From Chloroflexota bacterium (GTDB taxonomy: Bacteria > Chloroflexota > Anaerolineae > Aggregatilineales > Phototrophicaceae), in contig JACRPS010000034.1 of assembly GCA_016223085.1 (NCBI GenBank), forward strand, positions 1 to 64,000: a stretch of DNA of 64,000 nt. The letters run 5' to 3'. The stretch's first letter is position 1. Every line of letters begins with the position of its first letter. Shown piece by piece: positions 43,426 through 51,203 of this stretch. The position numbers were made by a program, and so were the translations under genes. The notes below the pieces were generated by a model. It was not told the DNA's origin. It did not search any database and saw nothing but the letters and a program-made list of their open reading frames with translations.

Positions 43426-45711
43426 ATGTCGGTTGATACCCGCCTGCGTGTTTTGCTTGGCTGCCTGCTGCTCGGCGTTTACCTGCTGGTGTACACGCCG
43501 CGTCCAGACTCTGCCGACGGGCAGGCGATTCTGGCAGTAACGGCGGCCACGCTGCGGCACGGCGTGCCGGAGATTGGCGCCATCGGTGCGCTGGACGCGC
43601 TGCTGCCGCTGCAGATGGCGCGTATGGGCGCGTTTGGGGTAGACGGCGCGCCATATTCCAAAAAAGGTATCACGCCGTCGCTGGCGCTGCTGCCGCTGGT
43701 GCTGCTGTCCGACGCGCTGCCCTGGCTGGACACGCGGGCGACTGCGCTGCTGCTGAATCCGATGGTGACAACCGCTACCGCGCTGCTGCTGTATACGTTG
43801 GTACGGTGGCTGGACTATCGCCCACGCACAGCTTTTGTTATGGCGCTGCTGTACGGGCTGGCGACGACGGCGCTGGTATACGCCAAAACGCTCTACGGCG
43901 AACCGCTGGCCGCACTGCTGCTGCTGGGCGCGGTGATGGGGGGATACCGTTTTTATCACGCCGCTGTAGGGACACGATATATCGTGTCCCTACCGATACC
44001 ATCAGACGCCGGGGCGACCATACCGGGTCGCCTCTACCTCTGGCTTATCCTGTCCGGCGCGTGTCTGGGGCTGCTGGCCGGGGTGAATCTGGTGTATGTG
44101 TTGGTTGCGCCGGTAGTAGGAGCGGTTCTGCTCTTAAGAATGCCTGTAGGAACCCGATCTATCGTGTCCCTACGTCAGATCGCTGCTTTCGTACTGCCGG
44201 TGCTAACGGCGCTGGCGCTGCTGGGCCTGTATAACTGGGTGCGGTTTGGCAGCCCGGCCAGCAGCGGCTATCACTTTGCGGCGGGGGAAGGGTTTACGCA
44301 GCCGGTGCTGGTCGGTTTATACGGCCTGACGATCAGCCCGTATCGCGGTCTGTTCTGGTACAGCCCGATACTGCTGCTGGCGCTGCCCGGCTGGCTGATG
44401 CTGCGCCGCCGCGCGCCCTGGCTGGCCTGGCTGGCGCTGGCGCTGGCCACGCTGCAACTGCTGGCGTTTGCTTCGTGGTGGAGCTGGCACGGCGGCATCG
44501 CCTGGGGGCCGCGTTTCCTCGTGCCTGCCCTGCCGCTGCTGGCGCTGCTGCTCGCCCCGCTGGTCGAAGCCGCCTGGCGCAGCCGCTTACTGGCGCTGGT
44601 GATCGCCGCTTTTGCCGGGCTGTCATCGGGTGTACAAATCCTCGGCGCGGCGTACAGCGTGTATCATCACATCGGCTACCTGTATGCGCATTATTACACT
44701 GGCGACGTCAACGCGCTGGTCGGAGCGCTGTCCGACGAAGTGCTGGTTCATCCCGGCCTGAGCGCGATCCTTGGCCACCTGGCATTGGCACGGGTCGGCT
44801 GGCCGCTTGAGCCGGCCTGGGCTGCCGCTGGTATAGATGGTGTGCAGCTGCTGGCGGTGGGGGCGCTGGTGGCGGCTGGCGTGATCGTTTACGTTGCAGG
44901 GGCGCACCGCCGTGCGCCCCTACGGCGGATGTTACGGGTTCTCCCCTTTATCGTCGCCTTTACTGTTCTGAACATCGTCGCGTCGCGCCATTCGGATGCA
45001 ACCGCGCGTGACCTGGAAGCGGCGCTCCAGCCGCCGGGTACGGTGGTCGTAGCATCCACCCTGTTTGGGGATGCGCTGCTTGATCTGGATGGACGCTGGC
45101 GGACGTTCAGCACCAACGCGCCGACCGACACGGACGACCCGCTGACCCGAAGGCTGTGGAACTATGCGCTGCGGCAGGATAAGCGGCTGTGGCTGCTGAC
45201 CTGGTTTCCCCCGGCAGACCGCGCCAACTGGCAGGAAGCGCAGTTGTGGCAGTCCGCCGCGTTTATCGCCGAAGGCCGCGCTGCCGACCACCGCACGCTG
45301 CTGTTCGACCTGTCGCCCGCGCCCGCCAATCGGGACGGCGGCCAACGGTTTGGCTCGATTCGACTGGCGCGGTACGGCGTTCTTAGGGAAACTGGCGCGA
45401 TTAAAGCGACACTGGCCTGGTCAGCCGACGAAGCACCGACGGGCGATTATTACTGGTTTGTGCATGTGATTGACGCGGGCGGCAGCATTCTGGCGCAGCA
45501 GGACCGCACGCCGCTGGGGGGGTACGCGCCGACTTCCGACTGGGTAGAGGGGGCAACTGTCACCGACCGGCTGGCGTTCCTGGGTGAGTTTCCGGCAGAC
45601 GCACGCCTGCGCATTGGCTGGACCGACCCAGCCACCGGCGACCGCCTGCCCGCTTTTGATGCGGACGGTACGCCGCAGCCGGACGGCTATGTCATCATCG
45701 AGGCGCGGTAG
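43426..45711 (+). CDS. GT-C membrane glycosyltransferase with three embedded palindromes
   Basis: A membrane protein of about 761 residues with a dozen helices and a soluble C-terminal domain of about 230 residues. The GT-C acidic loop is DSADGQAILAVTAA near the N-terminus; YGLTISPYRGLFWYSP is a typical later motif. Three dispersed palindromes lie in frame, reading VGTRYIVSL, VGTRSIVSL and AGAHRRAPL, each in a loop between predicted helices. The C-terminal domain has WRTFSTNAPTD and a beta-rich end (WFVHVIDAGG). The ATG at 43426 gives a natural short N-terminus; the frame is open to a GTG 17 codons upstream. Confidence 0.87.
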   Translation: MSVDTRLRVLLGCLLLGVYLLVYTPRPDSADGQAILAVTAATLRHGVPEIGAIGALDALLPLQMARMGAFGVDGAPYSKKGITPSLALLPLVLLSDALPWLDTRATALLLNPMVTTATALLLYTLVRWLDYRPRTAFVMALLYGLATTALVYAKTLYGEPLAALLLLGAVMGGYRFYHAAVGTRYIVSLPIPSDAGATIPGRLYLWLILSGACLGLLAGVNLVYVLVAPVVGAVLLLRMPVGTRSIVSLRQIAAFVLPVLTALALLGLYNWVRFGSPASSGYHFAAGEGFTQPVLVGLYGLTISPYRGLFWYSPILLLALPGWLMLRRRAPWLAWLALALATLQLLAFASWWSWHGGIAWGPRFLVPALPLLALLLAPLVEAAWRSRLLALVIAAFAGLSSGVQILGAAYSVYHHIGYLYAHYYTGDVNALVGALSDEVLVHPGLSAILGHLALARVGWPLEPAWAAAGIDGVQLLAVGALVAAGVIVYVAGAHRRAPLRRMLRVLPFIVAFTVLNIVASRHSDATARDLEAALQPPGTVVVASTLFGDALLDLDGRWRTFSTNAPTDTDDPLTRRLWNYALRQDKRLWLLTWFPPADRANWQEAQLWQSAAFIAEGRAADHRTLLFDLSPAPANRDGGQRFGSIRLARYGVLRETGAIKATLAWSADEAPTGDYYWFVHVIDAGGSILAQQDRTPLGGYAPTSDWVEGATVTDRLAFLGEFPADARLRIGWTDPATGDRLPAFDADGTPQPDGYVIIEAR
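43966..43993. repeat. GTAGGG palindrome inside a coding region
   Basis: Perfect arms GTAGGGACACGAT and ATCGTGTCCCTAC; same sequence as the copy at 16580. Translated as VGTRYIVSL, beginning at a codon boundary. Confidence 0.97.
44146..44173. repeat. GTAGGG palindrome inside a coding region
   Basis: GTAGGAACCCGAT and ATCGTGTCCCTAC; the left arm has changed at two positions, the right arm has not. Translated as VGTRSIVSL in the same frame as the other coding copies. Confidence 0.93.
44896..44923. repeat. GTAGGG palindrome inside a coding region
   Basis: GCAGGGGCGCAC and GTGCGCCCCTAC around CGCC. Translated as AGAHRRAPL, a basic loop after a helix. Same codon phase as the other coding copies, but a different stem. 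Confidence 0.93.
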
Positions 45712-45786
45712 CGCCGGCGGATGCCGGAGATGGCCGTGCCTGCGCTATAATGTTGCCCGGTTGGCTCATGACGGGAGGGGATGGAC

Positions 45787-47679
45787 ATGGCTCAAGCAAT
45801 CTCGCACGCGCTGGTGCTGCCGGACGCGGATTTTACGGCGTGGTACCGGGCTGCCGACGCCTACACCAAGGCGTTCGAGCGCGTGGCGGTGGTGCGCTCC
45901 CCGGCGGGCAACGATCTGAACCGCTTCCGTGACGTGAGCGCGGTGCAGGCTCCCGGCGTGTGGGTCAATAACGATGCTTTGGCGCACATCCGCCGTGTCT
46001 ACCCGATGGTCGTCCGGGTGGACGTGATTCGCGCCAGCACGCCGGCGGAACTGGCGTCAATCCTGCAAGAACGTGTTAGCCGCCACGACCGCTATGGCGC
46101 GTTCCGCAACGACGGCCATATCAACGACCGGTTTGTGATTGGTTGGCCGTCCGAGGCGCGCCCGGCGCGGATCGTGCGTCCGTTTGATGCGCCGTTGCCG
46201 GATAATCGCAAACACGAGGGCATGGACGTGTACGCGCCGGCGGGCACAATCATTCGCTGTGCGGCGCCCGGCGTGGTGGCGACCGTGGCGCGGCAGCCGA
46301 CGGCGGTGGGTTACGGGCAGTACGTGCAGATCAGCAGTGTGGTCGGCGGGCAGACATACCTCGTCACTTACGCCCTGCTGCGGGACATCACCGTGACAAC
46401 TGGCCAACCGGTGAGCGAAGGCGACGAGCTAGGACGGTCGAGCCAGGATCAGGTCAAAATCGTGGTGCAGCAGCCGGGCAAGGGGTTAAAAGGCTATCTG
46501 CTGCCGGATGTGGTGGACCCAGTGCCGCTGCTGTACTGGCTGGAGATGCGTCTAAAGACTAACAGTGACGGCCTGCGTATCCGCGAGAAACCGGGGACAC
46601 AGTTTAAGGCGCTGGGACTGCTGAAGCCGTATGACCGCGCCGAACCGCTGGAACCGCACGGGCGCACGCTGCTCAAGCTGGGCGTGGCCGGGGAGTGGGT
46701 AAAGCTGCGGTCGCCGCAGGCGGTGGAAGGTTTCGCTGCCGCCGAATATCTGGTCGCGGACGAAACTGACCCGACACGCGCGCTCAACCTGACCGGGATG
46801 AACCTGGACATCCTGCACCCATTAGGCCGTCCTGAACCGGCACGGTTGAAAGGGTTGGGCTGGGTGCGCTTCGCCTACAACGTTTCCATGGGGCGCGGCC
46901 TGACGGACCTGAACGCGGCCTACAATCTGTACGCGCCGCACATCGAACGTTACCGGCAGGCGGGCCTGAACGTGATTCTGGTGCTGTCGCACCAAACTTA
47001 CGGCGAAGGCGCGGGTTATATCTGGCCGAACATGACCAGCGCCCAGTGGCGCGACCTGACGGCCAAGTATGCGGATTTTGCCCGCCGCATCGCCGGGCAC
47101 TACGCCGGGCGCGGGCTGGTGTATCAAATCTGGAACGAGCAGGATACGCCGGGCATGAGCGATGCCGCCGTGCCGATTCCCCCGGCGGATTACGGCCACC
47201 TGCTCAGTGAAACGATCAAGGCGATTCGCAGCGCCGATTACCGCGCTACCATCATCACCGGCGGCCACGTCGGCGGGCCGGCGAAGGGGTCGGTGTACGC
47301 CAAAGCCACGCTGGCGGCCATGCCCGCCGGTGTCCGCCCGGACGGTATCGCCTGCCATTCCTACGGGCGCGGGCCGGTGGGGTCAAAGTACAGCCCGTTT
47401 GGCGCGATTGACGACGACGTGGACGCCTATGGCAAGGTGCTGTCCGGCGCGAAGGTGTGGATTACCGAATGGGGCGTGCTGGACTTCCCCAATGACCCCG
47501 CCGCGCAGGTGAGCGACTATGCCGCCGGCTTTGTCGAACGGCTGAAACGGCTGTACTCCGGCAAGGTGGCGGCGGCGGTCTGGTACGCCTGGGCCGATGG
47601 AATGCACAACGGCTACGGCCTGGTGAACGCGCTTGACCATCCCAAAGAGCCGCTGTTCAGCCGCTTTTTACGGCTATAA
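45787..47679 (+). CDS. Degenerate LytM + SH3 + glycoside hydrolase protein
   Basis: A 630-residue three-domain protein. After an N-terminal alpha/beta region (1-125) comes an M23/LytM-like domain (about 130-240) with the first zinc motif H143-E-G-M-D147, but the second motif reads VTYALL where HxH is expected, so catalysis is doubtful. Next is a bacterial SH3 domain (about 255-325), then a TIM-barrel glycosidase of the GH-A clan with probable acid/base E451 (QIWNEQD) and nucleophile E561 (WITEWG), the right 110-residue spacing. There is no signal peptide or membrane anchor, odd for a wall-active protein. GGGAGGGG suits the second ATG, chosen here. Confidence 0.85.
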   Translation: MAQAISHALVLPDADFTAWYRAADAYTKAFERVAVVRSPAGNDLNRFRDVSAVQAPGVWVNNDALAHIRRVYPMVVRVDVIRASTPAELASILQERVSRHDRYGAFRNDGHINDRFVIGWPSEARPARIVRPFDAPLPDNRKHEGMDVYAPAGTIIRCAAPGVVATVARQPTAVGYGQYVQISSVVGGQTYLVTYALLRDITVTTGQPVSEGDELGRSSQDQVKIVVQQPGKGLKGYLLPDVVDPVPLLYWLEMRLKTNSDGLRIREKPGTQFKALGLLKPYDRAEPLEPHGRTLLKLGVAGEWVKLRSPQAVEGFAAAEYLVADETDPTRALNLTGMNLDILHPLGRPEPARLKGLGWVRFAYNVSMGRGLTDLNAAYNLYAPHIERYRQAGLNVILVLSHQTYGEGAGYIWPNMTSAQWRDLTAKYADFARRIAGHYAGRGLVYQIWNEQDTPGMSDAAVPIPPADYGHLLSETIKAIRSADYRATIITGGHVGGPAKGSVYAKATLAAMPAGVRPDGIACHSYGRGPVGSKYSPFGAIDDDVDAYGKVLSGAKVWITEWGVLDFPNDPAAQVSDYAAGFVERLKRLYSGKVAAAVWYAWADGMHNGYGLVNALDHPKEPLFSRFLRL

Positions 47680-47707
47680 TACGCACAGGAAGTGGAAAGG
47701 TAACACG

Positions 47708-47962
47708 ATGGCTGCTGCTCCGCCAACGACTCTGGTAGATGAGATCACTGATTTCTTAATCACCAGTCCGACTCCAGAAGAAATTATCGCGTTCAAGACC
47801 TCAGAGGCCGCCAATCACCGGCTGCATGAATTACTCGATAAAAATCGGAACGAAGGTCTGTCGCCAGAAGAGCGCGAAGAATTAAATGACTTTCTGTCGC
47901 TCGGCCATCTCTTAACCATCCTAGTAGCGAAAGCGCGGCTGCAACTTGAAAGAAACGCATGA
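47708..47962 (+). CDS. Small helical partner of HNH endonuclease
   Basis: An 84-residue acidic, all-helical protein: TPEEIIAFKTSEAANHRLHE, then EGLSPEEREELNDFLSLGHL and a final amphipathic helix. The ATG lies after AAAGG; the frame is open 25 codons further into the preceding gene. It overlaps the HNH gene by 4 nt (ATGA), so the two are co-translated. This small-protein/HNH pair recurs in cyanobacteria and Chloroflexota and looks like an antitoxin-toxin arrangement, but that is inference. Confidence 0.8.
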   Translation: MAAAPPTTLVDEITDFLITSPTPEEIIAFKTSEAANHRLHELLDKNRNEGLSPEEREELNDFLSLGHLLTILVAKARLQLERNA

Positions 47963-48381
47963 CACATATTGACCCCGATCTACGTCGAGAGGTTATTAAC
48001 CGCGCCGGCAACTGCTGTGAATACTGTTTACTCAGTCAGGAAGATTATCCTTTCACATTTCACATCGAACACATCATTGCGGAAAAGCATCGTGGGAAAA
48101 CCGCTTTCGACAATCTGTGTGTGAGCTGTCCAGACTGTAATGTTTATAAGGGAAGCGACCTAAGCCCTGTTGACAAAAAATCAGGCGAAATTGTTACGCT
48201 GTTCAACCCCCGGAAACATCGCTGGCGTGACCATTTTCGTCTGAACGGCGCGGAGATCGAACTGCTGACCCCTGAAGGCCGCGTAACCGTGTTTCTGCTG
48301 CGGTTCAACAACCCGGAACGGCTGACCGAACGCAAGTTCCTGATGCAACTGGGGCGCTACCCGTGCCAGCCACAGGCGTGA
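47959..48381 (+). CDS. HNH endonuclease
   Basis: A 140-residue nuclease. N-terminal RREVINRAGNCCEYCLLSQ provides the first CxxC pair; then FHIEHIIAEKHRGKT holds the catalytic HIEH and NLCVSCPDCNVYKGSD the Asn and second CxxC pair, forming the zinc-bound HNH fold. The C-terminal 60 residues follow the usual LFNPRKHRWRDHFRLNG extension of this subfamily. All key residues are present. It probably cuts DNA; restriction, toxin and mobile functions are all possible. Confidence 0.9.
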   Translation: MTHIDPDLRREVINRAGNCCEYCLLSQEDYPFTFHIEHIIAEKHRGKTAFDNLCVSCPDCNVYKGSDLSPVDKKSGEIVTLFNPRKHRWRDHFRLNGAEIELLTPEGRVTVFLLRFNNPERLTERKFLMQLGRYPCQPQA

Positions 48382-48484
48382 CCTTGCCCATCCTGAACCG
48401 TATTGACCGATTCAATTTTGAACAAAATGGCGGGCAAAACCGTAGTAACGAATGAAGGTAGGCAGCCTTCGCAGCTTTACTCCA

Positions 48485-48542
48485 GGGTGGGCCGGTTCTG
48501 CTATCCCACACGCGATCCCCGGAAAGCAGAGCCGGTCCACCC
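48485..48542 (+). ncRNA. Strong hairpin upstream of the sucrase/ferredoxin gene
   Basis: GGGTGGGCCGGTTCTGCT pairs with AGCAGAGCCGGTCCACCC: 18 continuous pairs, two of them G-U when read as plus-strand RNA (C-A mismatches on the other strand), closing a 22-nt loop. It lies in a 262-nt gap in the mRNA leader region of the following gene. It could be a regulatory RNA element or a small non-autonomous palindromic element. Confidence 0.45.
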
Positions 48543-48643
48543 GCTGCTGCCTCTATCTTACAAATCCCTGCGCAAACTGCAAAATTTTCGCGGTCTGCCT
48601 GCCTGTCCTGCTACAATCCTCACCGTACACAGGGGATAACACC

Positions 48644-49528
48644 ATGCCAGAACAACGGATTTTGTGCTGTGAGGATTCAATTCAGGTGGGTGAGGCGCTG
48701 GCGGGCACGGCACCGCGCAGCGAGGTATGGCTGCTGCTGGAATATGCCGCGCCCTGGGGCGCAAAAGCCCTGGACGAGAGCGCGCTGCCCGACGCCGTGA
48801 AAGACCGGCTGAACGGTTGGCTGAAGGCTATCCCCAGTTCTCGCCTGCAACTGGTGAAGCAGGACAAAGCGGGCGACACGCGCGCCTTCTACATCGCTCT
48901 GGCGCGGCAGGGGCGATTGTACCGCTTCGATCTGGCGGGCTACGAAACGCTGCTGGTGCTGGACATCCCGGCGCTGGTCGGCGGCACTGCCGACTACGAA
49001 GCGCACCGCAGCGGGGAAAAGCTGTTCCTGGCCTGCACCAACGGCAAACGGGATGTCTGCTGCGCCCGCTACGGCCTGCCGCTGTATCAACAACTGCGGG
49101 CCGCTGCCAGGGACAGCACCTGGCAGAGCAGCCATATCGGCGGCCACCGCTTCGCCCCGACGATGGTGTGTCTGCCGCATGGCCTGTACTATGGGCGGGT
49201 GGACGATCCCGCGCCGGTGGTAGATGCTTACCGCCGAGGTGAGTTTTATACCACCAACTGCCGGGGGCGCTGCGTCCTGCCGCCGGCGGCGCAGGCGGCG
49301 GAGATTTACTTGCGCGACCAGCTTGGCCTGCGCGCGCTGGATGCGCTGCAACTGCTGGAGGTGGAGCAGCACGACGACCGCTGGACGGCGCGGTTGGCGG
49401 CGGGTGACGTGGTTTACGCCGTTATGGGGCGCGCCTTGCCGCTGCTGGTGCTGGAAAGCACGGGCGAGGCCGAACGCGGGCGGGTGACGCAGCACGTTGC
49501 CGAGCGTTACGAAATCGTCACCGAATAG
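48644..49528 (+). CDS. Sucrase/ferredoxin-like family protein
   Basis: A 294-residue protein of the sucraseferredoxin-like (Suc_Fer) family, a thioredoxin-like [2Fe-2S] fold. The hallmark block is TNGKRDVCCARYGLPLYQQL followed by SHIGGHRFAPTMVCLPHGLY, which carries the Cys and His ligands. An early CCEDS pair is also present. A role in electron transfer is the usual suggestion; the substrate is unknown. AGGGG lies 9-10 nt before the chosen ATG, although the frame is open 64 codons upstream through the hairpin. Confidence 0.9.
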   Translation: MPEQRILCCEDSIQVGEALAGTAPRSEVWLLLEYAAPWGAKALDESALPDAVKDRLNGWLKAIPSSRLQLVKQDKAGDTRAFYIALARQGRLYRFDLAGYETLLVLDIPALVGGTADYEAHRSGEKLFLACTNGKRDVCCARYGLPLYQQLRAAARDSTWQSSHIGGHRFAPTMVCLPHGLYYGRVDDPAPVVDAYRRGEFYTTNCRGRCVLPPAAQAAEIYLRDQLGLRALDALQLLEVEQHDDRWTARLAAGDVVYAVMGRALPLLVLESTGEAERGRVTQHVAERYEIVTE

Positions 49529-49604
49529 GCAGGCGCGGTGGGCGCGTTTTCGTGTACGATACGGGTAGACACTGCTGCGGAAATAAATTTTAGGAGGAGT
49601 GACT

Positions 49605-50420
49605 ATGACCGTATACGTGACCGTTAATGCCAGCGATGGACTGAAACTGCGCGCCGGTCCGGGCGGCGAAGGCTTCTTCGCCAGCCTGGGGACGATTCCC
49701 AATGGCACGCAGGCCGAGATGATCGGCCAGAACGCGGAGGGAACCTGGCTGAATGTAAAGCTCCCTGATGGGCGCACCGGCTGGTGGAAGCGGGAGTACG
49801 TGACCGTCACCGGCAAGGAGCCGGAAACACCGTCCAGCCCGAATATCGCCACCACCCCCGGTGAAGTGCTGCTGAATGTGCCGTATCACTCGCAGGAAGA
49901 CCTGGACGCGAAGGCCGCCTTTGCTGATTGCGGCCCGTGCAGCCTGCGCATGATTATTGGCTGGAATGCTATACGCCGAGGCCAGCCGGACCCCAACCTG
50001 ACAGTAGATGCCGTTACCAAAGCGACCGGCATCGGGCCGAAGCAGTTCTCCAAATTCCCGCAGTTGATTCAGGCCGGGCGGCAGTACGGGCTGGAAATGC
50101 TCTACACCCGCCCGGCGACGCTCGACCGGATGCAGCACGAACTGGAGATGGGGCGGCCTGTTCTGGCGCTGCTGCATTACGGCAGCCTGAAAAAACGCCA
50201 GTTTATGAACTTTACTGGCGGGCACTTTGTGGTAGTGGTCGGTTATAACCCGGACGAATTTATCATCCACGACCCGTACTGGACAGGTGCGCGCCGGAGC
50301 GAGGGTGCGGCGCTGCGGGTGCCACGCGCGGAATTTGACACCGCCGTTGGCCCGGTTGGCGCGGGTAAGGCCGGCAACATGCCGTATCAGGCGCTGTTTG
50401 TGGATCCCCGGTGTCTGTAA
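49605..50420 (+). CDS. SH3 domain plus C39-like cysteine peptidase
   Basis: A 271-residue protein. Residues 1-70 form a bacterial SH3 domain (SDGLKLRAGPGGEGF, then GRTGWWKREYVTV). After a short Pro/Ser linker comes a papain-fold C39-like peptidase: catalytic Cys109 in DCGPCSLRM, His207 in GGHFVVVVGY and Asp in IIHDPYW. No signal peptide or anchor is visible. AGGAGG precedes the ATG; the frame is open two codons further. Related domains process leader peptides or cell-wall peptides; the substrate is not evident. Confidence 0.86.
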   Translation: MTVYVTVNASDGLKLRAGPGGEGFFASLGTIPNGTQAEMIGQNAEGTWLNVKLPDGRTGWWKREYVTVTGKEPETPSSPNIATTPGEVLLNVPYHSQEDLDAKAAFADCGPCSLRMIIGWNAIRRGQPDPNLTVDAVTKATGIGPKQFSKFPQLIQAGRQYGLEMLYTRPATLDRMQHELEMGRPVLALLHYGSLKKRQFMNFTGGHFVVVVGYNPDEFIIHDPYWTGARRSEGAALRVPRAEFDTAVGPVGAGKAGNMPYQALFVDPRCL

Positions 50421-50424
50421 AAAC

Positions 50425-50452
50425 GTAGGGACACGATAGATCGTGTCCCTAC
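50425..50452. repeat. GTAGGG palindrome family
   Basis: Perfect arms GTAGGGACACGAT and ATCGTGTCCCTAC, 5 nt after the stop codon of the C39-like gene, between convergent genes. Confidence 0.95.
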
Positions 50453-50468
50453 ATGAGTGTCCTTCATT

Positions 50469-50936
50469 CTAGTGGCTGACGGGGTTCATCTCGCTCAGGT
50501 AGTGGTCGAAGGTCAGCAGATCGCGCAGGGCGTACTGGGTCATCGTCCACAGGTCGCCGGTCGGGACAGTGGTAAGGTGGGTATCGGGGCGGGGCAGGTC
50601 ATACACCAGGTTGCAAATGTCCTGCAGGCGGCGTTCCTGGTCGGTGCGCATCCGGCTAAAGCGCGCCAGCGCGCGGTCAATCGCGCGGCTGTCCTGCACC
50701 ATGCGGCGGGTATCCAGCGATTCGTAATAAAACTGGTGGCGCCAGCGGCGGTGTTCTTCGTTCATAAGGTCTATCTGCTCGCGGACGTAAGCCAGCGCCG
50801 CTAACGTGTGTTCCTGGCGCGCGTCGCCCTGCATCAGCAGCAATTGTTCCAGCAGATTCAGCAGGGTTTGCGCCTGCGAGAGCCGTTTGCGGTACTCGTT
50901 GTTGATATTCCACAATACCTGATTGGCAACGGCCAT
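50469..50936 (-). CDS. Helical hypothetical protein
   Basis: A 155-residue, almost entirely alpha-helical soluble protein, probably a coiled coil: YRKRLSQAQTLLNLLEQLLL and EQIDLMNEEHRRWRHQFYYE. Paired RxxxD and HxxD patterns (TFDHYLSE) are present but do not define a family. AAGGA lies shortly before the chosen ATG. No function is proposed. Its upstream gap (50937-51203) is AT-rich and must hold the promoters for this gene and the divergent ftsK. Confidence 0.65.
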   Translation of the reverse strand: MAVANQVLWNINNEYRKRLSQAQTLLNLLEQLLLMQGDARQEHTLAALAYVREQIDLMNEEHRRWRHQFYYESLDTRRMVQDSRAIDRALARFSRMRTDQERRLQDICNLVYDLPRPDTHLTTVPTGDLWTMTQYALRDLLTFDHYLSEMNPVSH

Positions 50937-51203
50937 AACGGTCCTTACCAGGTCTGCTACCACCTATGGCGATTGTACCATAGATTTTAAGCGATAAATG
51001 ATTGGAATTAAAAAAGAAGCGTGTCTAAAAAATGCAGTACTGGCCCTGAAACGTTTGTAATAACCAGAACAAACGTGCTATTCTGACACAAATATGGTAA
51101 AATCATGGTATGATAGCCGCAGGGCTGTTTAATTGATGATTGATGGAGTGTGAAGACTGGCGGCAGCGTTCATGCTGCCGATTAAGTAGAGCAGGTACGA
51201 GAC

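Noticed and set aside
16055-44923. CRISPR array or spacer interpretation of the repeated palindromes
   Set aside because: Copies are scattered singly over the whole window, with no regular spacing and no cas genes.
48482-48500. CCAGGGTGGGCCGG resembles the T-box core sequence
   Set aside because: The NACCGCG part does not match, no terminator follows, and the downstream gene is not an aminoacyl-tRNA synthetase or amino-acid gene. The region is kept only as an unexplained hairpin.
51083-51114. CTGACA and TATGAT as a promoter for ftsK
   Set aside because: The spacer is about 20 nt, too long for a standard sigma-70 promoter, and other AT-rich words nearby fit equally badly.
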